This document shows, in pieces, positions 10,014 to 20,022 of a stretch of 64,000 nt of DNA; position 1 is the first letter of the stretch, and each line of letters begins with the position of its first letter. The stretch lies in the NCBI GenBank assembly GCA_021234155.1, contig JAJEKV010000026.1:3154628-3218627 (forward strand), in the 5' to 3' direction. Below the pieces are notes generated by a model. It saw only the letters and a list, made by a program, of their open reading frames with translations, had not been told where the DNA came from and did no database searches. Made by a program: the position numbers and the translations under genes. This DNA is from Isoetes taiwanensis. Taxonomy: Eukaryota > Streptophyta > Lycopodiopsida > Isoetales > Isoetaceae.

Positions 10014-12107
10014 ATGATATGTCAATCTGTCTGTCTAAACTCATACGGGAGGTGGCTCTTCCCAGTCCACAGGACTCTCGTACCCCTTAGGATCTGGCTC
10101 TTGCGAGGACACAACAGCGGAGAGATATGTGTGTTGAGGCTGGAGAACGCCATGTATGCTACTCTTACTTCACTGTGCTGTGGAAAAAAGAGTTTTCTCG
10201 CGTGTCCATTCCTAGAAAGCACCGGATGTCTGTTTGTGCTACATGCTCTGAATTAAAAGCTCAGAGACAAAATGCAAGGACACTTCACACTAAAAGTAAG
10301 CTTCCACAACGTGTTCTTGCCTAGTTCTACTTAATAGTAGTTTCTTTCCTGAACATATTTTCATTTCAGATGCATTGAAAGAGAAACTGAACAAGCACAG
10401 AGAACAACAATCTTTGGAAAGGAGAAAATTGACAAAACATAGGAAGAAAGCACTGGATCAACCACTCAACTACATATCGGTTGTTATTGATGGAATGGAC
10501 CAGAAGAAGACCACCCTACCACATTTTGTCAATGTGCCTAAGGATGCTCCTGAAGAAGATTTCATACACCTGCATGTTATTGGTGCTATGGTATTTAATG
10601 GGAAACTATCTTGCGAGGCATTTTTGAACTATCCAAATATTCATGCTGATCCAAATCTCACTATCACAATATTGAATATAAGCTTCTTTCCAATCTAGAA
10701 CATATACCACCGGTTCTATATCTTCAGCTAGACAACACGACAAGAGAAAATAAGAATCAGGCATTATTTGCTTACTGTCGTGCCATGCTAGTTGAGAAAC
10801 AAATCTTCAAGAAGGTAAAGATTGGTTTCCTGCTAGTTGGTCATACACACGATCAAATTGATCAGATGTTCAGTAGGTTTTCTAAACGTCTTGCTCGAAA
10901 AAAAGCTCTCAGCCTGCCAGCAATGATTGAGGTTATCCAAGATTCCTATAATCCTCGTCCAGACATCGAGCTATTGGAAGAAACATATGATTTCAAGGAA
11001 TGGATTTTTCGGAGAGATCAATTGGGTCGCTGTGCAATTGAGCCCTTGAGAAACATTACATTTCAGCATCAGATCAAATTCTCACTTGTAGATGGCAAGG
11101 CCATCTTACAAGGACAGAAATATGCCACATCCTTGCAGTGGCAGCCAGCAGCTGGTATTCAATTCATTCGCACCATCCCCAATACTACTTCTATGCTCTC
11201 TGCAGAGCAAATGCCTCTAAAAAGCTTGAAAGAAATCACAAAGAGTAAAAAGGAGGGAAGAGCATTTGACTCAAACAAATCATTGGATTATATTGAGACA
11301 AGTATTCAGTCATGCTCTAACCACTTTGGGGAGGCAGATGCTTTATGGTGGCCTCAGTTTTTTCTCGGCAACGTGACATGTTACAAGCTTCATTACAAGG
11401 TCGAAGACCAGTTACATTCAACTGGCCATCTAGGCAAACTCTCCCTGTGCAAGTTGAGAATCAAGAGGAACATGTAGAGATAATGGCTAGCTCAGATGAA
11501 GATGACAGAGTCATGTACAATGGCCCCAGACGCACGGCACAACAAGTTGCTCGAGTATCTGGTTCAGTCTCAGAGATTCAGAAAGGAATGCTCATAGCTG
11601 TCCCAGCTGATAATGATGAATCTGGGAAGCCATTCTGGCTAGCTAAAGTACTGGAGATAACAAGAGAGAATGGAATTCCCACTCAATTAAAAGTGCACTA
11701 GATGAGAACAAATGCTGCCAATGCTTTCAGTGGGAGTTATACTTTGGAGATGGTAAAAATAGGAGTGGGAAAGAGAGCAAAGTCCAAAGCAAACACTGCT
11801 GTCATAGATCTAGCTGAAGTAAAGGTTCTTGCATTATGACTTTGTTCTGACCGCTGCTAATAAGTTATGTATGGTCACTCAAACTTTAATAAGGTCGGCA
11901 TGTGGATTAGACAAACAACCTAGAAAGGTGGCAAAAAAAGATGATGATGAAGACTCACTTGTAGACAGTGAGGAAGAAGATTGTTCGAGTACATCCAGTT
12001 TTGAGAGTGAAGCTGAGGATGAAGGCTCAAGTGATCATGGATTAAATGAGTCTGAGGATGACATGCATCCTGATATTGCTGCAAAATGTAAGTTTGTCCG
12101 ATGACTC
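10014..12107 (+). pseudogene. DUF7869-like (putative transposase) gene, copy 1
   Basis: It is homologous along its length to the gene at 15,860-18,331. In order: FTVLWKKEF and IPRKHRMSVCATCSELK, with a CxxC pair (10,170-10,270); an intron of about 75 bp (GTAAGC...TTTCAG, about 10,295-10,369) that joins two exons in frame; a basic helix; ISVVIDGMDQKKTTLPHF (about 10,470); LDNTTRENKNQ (about 10,730); GHTHDQIDQMFSRFSK (about 10,845); WWPQF (about 11,350); RVMYNGPRRT and GMLIAVPADND; and an acidic Ser/Glu/Asp tail (about 11,940-12,080). The conserved Asp/His/Asn motifs resemble an RNase-H-like DDE nuclease, which is my inference. Single-base frameshifts near 10,675 and 11,365 mark it as a pseudogene or low-quality sequence. 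Confidence 0.8.
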
Positions 12108-12429
12108 GAACATGTAAAGAACAGAAAGTGCAGGTGATGAGGGTTTGTCAAAATGTCCTATATTTTTGACAATTTTGTTCATAATTTTGTAAAATTTTCA
12201 CAACCTTGAATATAATCACTTTTTTGTCACTCTACTACCCTTGCTAATTTTTTTATTTCCCCTTTTTTGCTACAATTTAGATAACTAACTATTTTTTGTT
12301 CTAAATTAGGAGGATGAAAATAGCTATTAAATATTTTTGCATAGAAGTTATGTTCAATCAACCCCTCAAAAAAGGTACCTAAATTAGCAAAATTGTCACA
12401 CCTGTCACGAACAAACCTTAAAAATGGAC

Positions 12430-12516
12430 TTTTTAAGGGAATTTTAGGGAATCTTTCAAAGATTCCTTTTGAAGTGCGTTTGGAGCAAATAAGTGCGTTT
12501 CAATTTAAACTTTGTT
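12430..12516 (+). repeat. decayed element terminus downstream of copy 1
   Basis: TTTTTAAGGGAA..AGGGAATCTTT...GCGTTTCAATTTAAACTTTGTT matches the right inverted repeat of the 8.26-kb element (AAGGGAATCTTT...CCCGTTTAATTTGCAATCCTGTT). It lies about 400 bp past the acidic tail of the gene, the same distance as in copy 2. This supports its being the element's end. The left end of this copy was not found. Confidence 0.5.
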
Positions 12517-12570
12517 AGAAAGCCATTATACATTTTAAACATATTGTAACCATTTTTGTTTACCTTACAG

Positions 12571-12849
12571 CACATATTATCTGCTCACTTGTCCTGGTTT
12601 ATACAAGAATATGGCAGCTTATCAAAGTTCAGTGCAGAAGGGATGGAGAAATCACACAAATTATTCAAAACAATTTATCAGCGCAGCACTCAACACGGGG
12701 GTTGTACTAAGAAATGGAGTCCGTTAGTTCAGGCCTTTGAAGGGTGTTATAGACGGATGCTAAGTAAAACGAGCAAGCGTATTCGTGATTCTCGTATATC
12801 CCGAGCAGCTCGAGTAGTTAATGCAACTGATCGCGTGCAAGGAATGTAG
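12571..12849 (+). pseudogene. exon of an unrecognised, probably transposon-related protein
   Basis: An acceptor (TACCTTACAG, ending 12,570) precedes an open frame ending at 12,849. Residues include HLSWFIQEYGSLSKFSAEG, MEKSHKLFKTIYQRSTQHGG and a basic tail (SKRIRDSR). A pattern of His, FS-x-EG-x-E-K and an aromatic-rich T/N-HGG resembles C-terminal regions of some multi-copy eukaryotic transposon proteins. I cannot name the family. It lies outside the inferred end of copy 1, so it may belong to the sequence into which copy 1 inserted. Confidence 0.4.
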
Positions 12850-13124
12850 TGAAGAACTTATAGGATCGAGCAGGAAATCAGCGCTCTTTGAAGAGGATTA
12901 TGAAACTAAAAAACATCAAACAGCCGGACTATTTGCGGATCAATCAAATAATTGTGGGATTTGTTATAAGCAGAGGCAAGATCTGCTGTAAACAGTTATA
13001 GAAGAATTGATATGTAGTCTTTCAATTCAAATTCATATTATTCTTTCCCGTGTCAAGCATTCATGTAACACTCTTAAATGCATATTATTCATGAATGCAT
13101 TCATGCATTCATATTATCCGATGC
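12850..13124. other. short AT-rich spacer
   Basis: Nothing coding is seen. A palindromic stretch of ATGAATGCATTCATGCATTCAT lies at 13,091-13,113, directly before the broken end of the PPR pseudogene. Confidence 0.5.
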
Positions 13125-14053
13125 AAAAAGTTTGAAACTCTCACACTTCGCATACATGCTAGTAAGGGCAGTCTGTACAGTTATATCTAAATCAAGTGTA
13201 AAATGCAAGATGGAACTATGAATCATTCTTCCCTCGTGTAGGCTAGAACAGGCTTTTAGAGTTCCTATAAACATGACCTTATTCAGTTTAAAGCCTGCTT
13301 CTTGGATTTTCTGAAATTGATACATATGTTTTCTAGGAATTCTATGGTGCACATCTGATTTAGTCATGCAGATGCCCTTTCTGGCGATGTTTGTATCAAA
13401 TAGTTGAGCAATATCTCCTGATATCCCACATTTGTTATACATATGTACAACCCATATCTCAAAACAAGAGAATGGACCAACCTTCCCTCTGCAAAAAATG
13501 CTGAATTGCTACATGCTTTTAAAATAGTCAGAACAACAATTTTATCTATCTTAAAACCTCCCAATTGCATCTGCACAAAGAGATCAAGAGCCTTTTGGCC
13601 ATTGCCATGCTCAACATAAGCTACAATTATAGCAGTCCATGAGAAAATATTCTGTTTGACCATTGTTTCAAATACCGTCCAAGAATTTTCTGGAACACCA
13701 CATTTGCCATACATTTCTAATACAAGGTTCTGCAAAAACATGGAAGATCTTACTCCACTTCTTAATAAACAAGCATGGAATAGCTTACCTTGATGAAATG
13801 CCTTGGCATTACCGCAAGCACGCAAGATAGCTGCATAAGTGGGCGTATCCATGCGTATTACATTTTGCTGTAGATGATGGATCGCCTCTTTTAATTGTCT
13901 TTGTTCACACAACCTTATAAGGACTTGCAAATTTTCTGGCTGCCTTGTTACAAGGGAGGGGATGCTAGAATTGCTCATTTTCTCCATGCCAGCATTTGTG
14001 CCTCCTGTACATGATTGTGAAGCATGTAACAGACTAGTTACACTTGAGAACAA
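13125..14053 (-). pseudogene. PPR protein, truncated and frameshifted
   Basis: The 229-residue frame (14,053-13,364) holds PLS-type pentatricopeptide repeats. Typical motifs are YAAILRACGNAKAFHQGKLF, LVLEMYGKCG, SWTAIIVAYVEHGNGQKALDLF and LTILKACSNSAFFAEGRLVH. After a frameshift the next repeats continue in 13,442-13,125 (MYNKCG, LKACSSLHEGRMIH, LTSMYAKCE). Organellar RNA-processing is the family role. Only about five repeats remain, no E or DYW domain is seen, and the reading breaks off in the middle of a repeat, so this is a pseudogene. Confidence 0.85.
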
Positions 14054-15466
14054 CTGCCTCCAAACCAGAACAACATCAGATCTTAAACTTCCTCAAAGTT
14101 TTGCATTTTCGATCCGAGCTTTTAAGCACATAGAAGCATTATGTCCCATGAGCTGAAATGAGTGGCAGCAGGTCTATACTTTACTTTTCTTGCCCAAGAC
14201 TTATAAACATACTTGCAACATCTTCATGAATTTTCTTCAATGCATCTAAGACTTTAAAAGTTGCTACGTCATTGTATCATCCTAGGCTGAAACGCTCAGG
14301 CCCAAACTTGTTCCATCAAAAACACTAAAATACAGCCTGCACCGAGATAAAATCTAAGGCTCATAAAATTTCCTTCGTTATACCATTTAAAAACGTGAGC
14401 TATAAGCCCTTGAAATACAGCATAACCCCATAAAGAGGCATCTAGGTGACAATGTCTATGTTATTCAACTCATGACATTTTACTGTCAATTCCCTACGAC
14501 CCCGAATGACTCGGCCATTGAGACAAAAGAAAAATACCAATGAAGGTTCATACTCTAGAAGCAAAGATCTAACATCTCGAAGAATAACATCTGTTGGAAG
14601 CTCAAAGTGCCGATATCGACTTCCATTCTTGCACACTGTCAAAGATGTGACATTCGCATGTTCATCGTCATCTTCCTCAAGAGGATGCCACTGATAATTA
14701 GTACTAGCTGCTCGGCGAAACCTCCTAAATTCAAATTTCAAAGAGAATTTTTGTCTTGAAAAGTAATACCTGTGAAAAGTTGGAAGTATGGATATGGTCA
14801 ATTTATAAATAGTCTAAATCAAATGCTTTTACAATACACACGATTAATAGACCAAGTAAAGCGTACCTATAAAAAAGCTTATCTTCCTGAACTCTACATT
14901 CAATCTCCTCAAATTCAAGTACGTACTTTCTTATCTTCCAACCATGCAATAAGTCCAGCTTTGTGCATATGGCTGTCTTCTTTGTTTTTCTGTGACAGAA
15001 ACTTCCAAATAAAGCTTCAAACATGTCGAGAATCAAAACCCATCCAAGTCTAACTGCAGTCCCTCCACTCTTCTTCAAGCTTGCATGAATGTCTTGCATG
15101 ATCTTGACTTTGAAGAACATAACTTGCTGCAAATTATTTCTAAGCTCTGTTGCTAGTGGTTGTTCTAACGGCCGTACTACACCATATTGCTCTGAGTGTT
15201 TTGGCACAAGATACTCATGATATAAAAGAAGATCATTTGCTGCCTGAGAGCTATTGATGTGCTACTTGCAAACATCCCTCTATAGCTAATGTGGTAGGCT
15301 GTAAGTTTAGATGTGAAGCAATCAATGCTTTCCCATTCAAAAGCATCTGAAGGAAAAATAGAGTGTGGAAATCTACCATGCTGAACCTTTGTTGCCATAT
15401 CTTTACTTTCATAGACATGTTGCATTAATGCTTCTATCTTTCCAGATTGATTTACTCTAAATGCCG

Positions 15467-15550
15467 TTACAACAAGATTGCGTATTAAACGGGATCAAAT
15501 CATCGAAACGAGAGCGAAAGGAATATTTCTTAAAGATTCCCTTTTTTTTT
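15467..15550 (+). repeat. left target duplication (TTAC) and left terminal inverted repeat
   Basis: TTAC (15,467-15,470) is followed by AACAAGATTGCGTATTAAAC, GGGATC, a diverged middle, then AAAGATTCCC and a T-run. The outer 24 bases and the inner block match the complement of the right end. The middle differs: the right end has a perfect hairpin there and the left does not. Confidence 0.85.
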
Positions 15551-15859
15551 ACAAAAGGGGGTAAAACGAGGTTAAAAAAAAAAAAGATGCATGAAATTCT
15601 ATTTTGACCCCCCCAAAAGTGACTAATTTTTTTGTGCAACGAAAGAATTGACTGTTTTAAAGTGTCATTTTTCTTAGCAAATAGAATGTTCTTGAAGTAT
15701 ATTTTACGTGAGAAACCCTAATTTCAGAGGATAAAATATTTAACAAAAAATTGAAGTTAGTCCGTGAATCGAAATCAGTAGTATTCTCAAAATTTGAAGA
15801 TAGAATCTTCATATTCACATGCAAAATTTACGGTCTTTTCTAAGACTTCGAGTTATGTG

Positions 15860-18331
15860 CAAAAGTGTGAGGAGTGATGAAGGAGGGATCCGGGGGCGTC
15901 ATCATGTTCATTTATGCCATCCTCATCACCTTCATTTTTTCAATTTCACTAGAGGAAGTGCTTGAGTTATCTTCCTCATCACTATCAACAGATGGTGTAG
16001 CATTGCCACCACCTTCTTCATCCTCTTCTTCGTAATTACAAGCTTTTTTTAAGCAAATTGATAGTCCTCCGGGCGTGAGCGATTGTCGATTTCAATTTAA
16101 AATCATAGCACAATATAGTCCGTCATTAAGGATCAGCTCATCCCTACAACCCACCTTCTTGGACTTTCTTCCTTTTCCTTGGCTTCTCATTTCTAACTCA
16201 TATATACCTTCAAAAGCATTTTAAACTGCGTGTTGCAAGCCAATGAATCTTGAGTTTAGTGACTAAGCCTTCCTCCTTGACCGTGTCAAGCACTTTTGCT
16301 ATCCGAAAGGTCGACCTTTGTCATCCTCCTCGGTTGGAAGAGCAATTAGCATACCCTTGATAATTTCTCGTGATATTACCTTGAGGTTCATTCTGCGTCT
16401 TGGTCCGAGGTACATGACTCGATCCTCATCTTCTTCTCTTTGCGGTGCTAATGTAGCACCGCTTGGACCTGCTTAGTCTTTGGGGTTGATGGAAGGTGTT
16501 AGGCCATCGAAATGGTTCTTGCAACCGTCTTAGAGCTATATTTTTCACAACAATTTTCTGTTCGAAAAGAAATTACTCCACCACATCCGATCTTCTTCTA
16601 AGAAGTACTTAAAGCTGAGGAAATTCCATTTTCAATGGCTTTTAAGGATGACTCGGGGTACTTTTTCTTTACGCTTGGACTCCTTAGGATTTTTGAGAGG
16701 AATTTGTTCAAAGACGCGTTCTATGAAGGAAGTGTCTGAATATATTTAAGGAAAGTAATCCCTCTTGTGGACTCAGGTCCTTAGTTGTGGTATACTTTTT
16801 CCCCTGTAAGAAACTCCGCCATCCTTCAAGTAGAACTTGATGTGATGTTGAAAGGTGAGATCATTCAACTTGTTCACGACTTGTTCTCTGTGCGAACGTT
16901 GAGAGAAAACAAACTCTCTCCGAAATCAGCCAGTCTCTTTAAGAAGATCGATCACCGGAGTGGGAGTGTAAGAATCTTCAATAATTGAACTAATGTAGGA
17001 AGGGAGAAAGCCTTCTTCGTTCTAAAGCGCCTGAAAATCTGGCGAACATCCGGTCAATCGATCATGAGTGTGGCCTACAAGTAAAAAACCGAGCTTCACT
17101 TTTCTAAAGATCCCTAGCTCCACTAACATAGCACAATATGCAAAGAGTGTTTGATTCTTGTTCTCCCTTGTAGTATTGTCAAGTTGCGAGGTAAAAGCAA
17201 TCGGTGGTAATTGCTCTTGCTTTCGCCACAGGACCTCGTTAAGAATTGTAATTGTGAGGTTTGGGTCACCATGCAAGTTTGGATATGTCAAAAATACTTT
17301 GCACTTTAGACTTCCTTTGAAGACCATAGCTCCTACAAGGTGGACCTTAACAAAACCTTCCTCTGGCACATCTTTAGGAATGTTCAAGAAATGTGGTAGA
17401 GTAGTTTTTTTTTTGTCCATTCCATCAATCACAACAGACATATATTGCAGTGGACGTTCAAGAGCTTTTTTTCTGTGTTTGGCAAGCTTTCTTCTCTCTG
17501 CTGCTTGTTGTTCACGATGTGTCCGGCAAGGTTCTCATTGCACAATATCAGTAGAAGAAATAAGGTCAAAGCATTTTTTTTAAAACAAGTGAGAGATTGA
17601 AGAACATGAGCTTACTTCTTTCGACCTCTGTCTTTGCAGTTTCTCTTTGACTTTTTAATTCTGCACACCTTGAGCAAACAGACATTCTGTGTCTCCTGGG
17701 AATTTTCACTAAACCGAATTCACTTTTCCACAATCTGGTGAAGTGTGAGTAAGAGATGTCTTTGAAGTTGAGTGCAAGTCTCTTTGTACTCATTAAAAAC
17801 ATCTTTTTGGTGATGTTATCGGTTAAATGATACATGTTGTTTGTTAGGCGGCTTCTCACATGTTTCTCTAAAATATTTCTCCATCCATGACACGGCCAGA
17901 AGGGGCATGCATGGTTACAACTCTTCTTGGTCCACAATGATCATCAATTGCTAGGTTTTTGTCCAGGTCTTTTGTGTATTCTAGACATTACGGTAGTCCC
18001 TAAACGGTGGACAACCATAAAGCATTTCGGCAAACTTCTTGACCGGTTAATGTAGTGCAAGAAGGTGTTGCGGTCCGGCCTTACATGATAGGCCAAGTAG
18101 GCATTCTGGTCAGCCAATGTCATTGAACCTGTAGTTGTCTCTAATTGCTCGTAATTTAGACATGTTAAATTTGTTGATGCAACCCAATGAGCAGCATTTA
18201 CTTCTTAAAAGTCTTCTCATTTTATGCTTTCGTCCATAAGGTTTCTTCTTCTTCTGAGAGGAGCATGCTCTCACACCATAATCCACCTTGAATTTTTGGT
18301 GGACTGAAGAGAACGTGTAATCTCGTTGCAC
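15860..18331 (-). pseudogene. DUF7869-like (putative transposase) gene, copy 2, inside the 8.26-kb element
   Basis: Reading leftward there is a Cys-rich basic start (KPYGRKHKMRRLLRSKCC, SLGCINKF), then FTRLWKSEFG and IPRRHRMSVCSRCAELK with CxxC (about 17,690). A donor GTAAGC sits at the same place as in copy 1. Then come HREQQAAERRKLAKHRKKAL, MSVVIDGMDKKKTTLPHF (17,441), LDNTTRENKNQ (about 17,170), GHTHDR (about 17,060), WW-x-x-FF, RVMYLGPRR, GMLIALP and an acidic tail (about 16,050-15,880). It is over 50% identical to copy 1 in the core by eye. The second Asp/Asn-Glu-Asn and the GHTHD motif could be nuclease ligands, which I infer. Frameshifts occur past GHTHD and in the 16-17 kb part. Confidence 0.85.
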
Positions 18332-19454
18332 TTCGTGGTGTCTTCATCTTCCTCAAGAGAGTTCTACTGGGGGGGTGACCTCCTACGCCCTTAGTGGTGT
18401 GCTTGTAGAGGAGAGCAAACCACGTGAAGTCAGAATGCTAAAAGGCGGAGGTCTGGTGTTGAATGAAGGAGATGGGCCAAGATATGATGTGCCAAATAAA
18501 GTTGTTGTAGCGTCTTCACGGGGGAGTTCGATCAAACATCTCTTTATAGCGATCGAAATTCTGCAAACCCATGTGTCACTACGTTTGTGTGAAGAGGAGT
18601 AGATGCTTGCAGGTTGTCTTCATTTGTAGTGAAATCGTGGTGGGAGAAACGATGGAGAATCTCGCAGATCTTGAACGAAATTTGTATTCCCCGGCATGTG
18701 TAAGTGAAGATGGAGAAACAACAAGCGGCGGAGGTAGTGCGTTTCAAAAAATTTCTTTGAGGTCGAGCCATTGTAGTGTCGGGGGATGAACAAATGGTGG
18801 TGGAAGATTGCTACGTGCAACAGTGAGGGTTGGAAAGGTGGTGGCGTGGGGTTTCCCTCTTGGACTTGGAGAGGGTTGGAAAGGTGGTGGCGGATCTACT
18901 AGTTCTTGGACTCGGAGTGTCTTCTAGAAGTAACAAAGACCTTGTCGAGGTAGGTGTTGAAGAAGCATCTCCTAGCCTTGTGTTCCATCCGGTAGAGGTA
19001 CTTGGGCAAACAAATGGTGGTGGAAGTTTGTTCCTGGCGGTTAACCATGTCAAACAACTGCAAAAAATTGTGGGCTTGTTACTAACTCACAAGTCGATTG
19101 GACTAATGATATTCGAGAATACAAATGCTATTCTGGAATAGTATTGTGTGTGCAGCATTTGCTGTGTGTGTGCAAGAATGCTATTCCAGAATACACTTAT
19201 CCAGAGTGTTTGGACAAGACGTATTCCGCATCACATAGAAAAACACAACTGACAGTTGCCTACCTTTAAAAAGGAAAATTCGAAATACCGGTTCATGTAT
19301 TCCGCTTCCAGAGATTTAGTCGCCAGCCCGAAATTTCCAGATCAATATACATTTGTTTGTATTCCATCTATTCACATAGCGAAAACAATGGACAGGTAAG
19401 CATGTAAAGTACATAGTACGTCTTTCTTTTGTTTTCTGATTTGCTTCTGTAGGC
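18332..19454. other. divergent middle of the 8.26-kb element, left of the palindrome array
   Basis: Both strands are fairly open here (plus 18,830-19,141, minus 19,053-18,811), but neither frame is recognised. A block of about 220 bp is partly repeated: ACAAATGGTGGTGGAAG at 18,791 and 19,012, and GGGTTGGAAAGGTGGTGGCG at 18,829 and 18,872. Single copies of the TATTCYRGAATA palindrome occur at 19,129-19,140 and 19,182-19,193. The start of one or both genes and their promoters should be here. Confidence 0.5.
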
Positions 19455-19771
19455 CAAAGTGTATTCCGGAATACACTTTGCCCTTCAGGCGTAGAGTAAA
19501 GTGTATTCCGGAATACACTTTGCCCATCTGGCGAAGAGCAAAGTGTGATACGGAATACACTTTGCTCATCGGCGAGTGCAAAGTGTATTCGGAATACACT
19601 TTGCCCTCCCGGTGAAGAGCAAAGTGTATTCGAATACATTTTACTCTATCTTTGAAGGGGGCAAAGTGTATTCCGGAATACACTTTGCTCGTCTCCAGAT
19701 GGGCAAAGTGTATTCTGGAATACACTTTACTCTACGCCTGAAGGGCAAAGTGTATTCCGGAATACATTTTG
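19455..19771. repeat. array of eight palindromes, 41-42 bp period
   Basis: Units start at 19,455, 19,497, 19,539, 19,579, 19,620, 19,662, 19,704 and 19,746. Each has the palindromic core GTATTCCGGAATAC, or a one- or two-base variant, extended by AAAGT/ACTTT arms. Units 1 and 6 are perfect 26-bp palindromes. Spacers are about 16 bp. The spacer between units 1 and 2 is the exact reverse complement of that between 7 and 8, and the 2/3 spacer matches the complement of 6/7 at 14 of 16 bases. The array is thus also a large nested inverted repeat centred near 19,613. Confidence 0.95.
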
Positions 19772-20022
19772 CTTGTAGTTTTGAGAACGCTTGCTTTTTT
19801 CACTAAAATAACACACTCTTTAGCTGCAACAGACAACTTTTTAAGTTAAAAATTACTCTTTTGAGTCCAATTAAGGCACAAGAAATTGACTTAGACTGAC
19901 AACATTTTAGCTTGTTTTCCTGTCTTTTATTGGCCTTTAGGGCACAAGATTAGTAAATGTTATTCTGGAATACAAATTTCGTTTGAATTTCTGTCTTAAC
20001 ATGGTTGTTTTAAACGTTTCAG

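Noticed and set aside
19455-19771. CRISPR-like array (regular repeats with ~16-bp spacers)
   Set aside because: The repeats are full palindromes, the spacers are partly reverse complements of each other, and the setting is a plant transposon. It is not a CRISPR array.
19316-19806. Frames with repeated KVYSGIHFAL-type peptides on both strands
   Set aside because: They are translations of the palindrome array. A palindrome reads alike on both strands.
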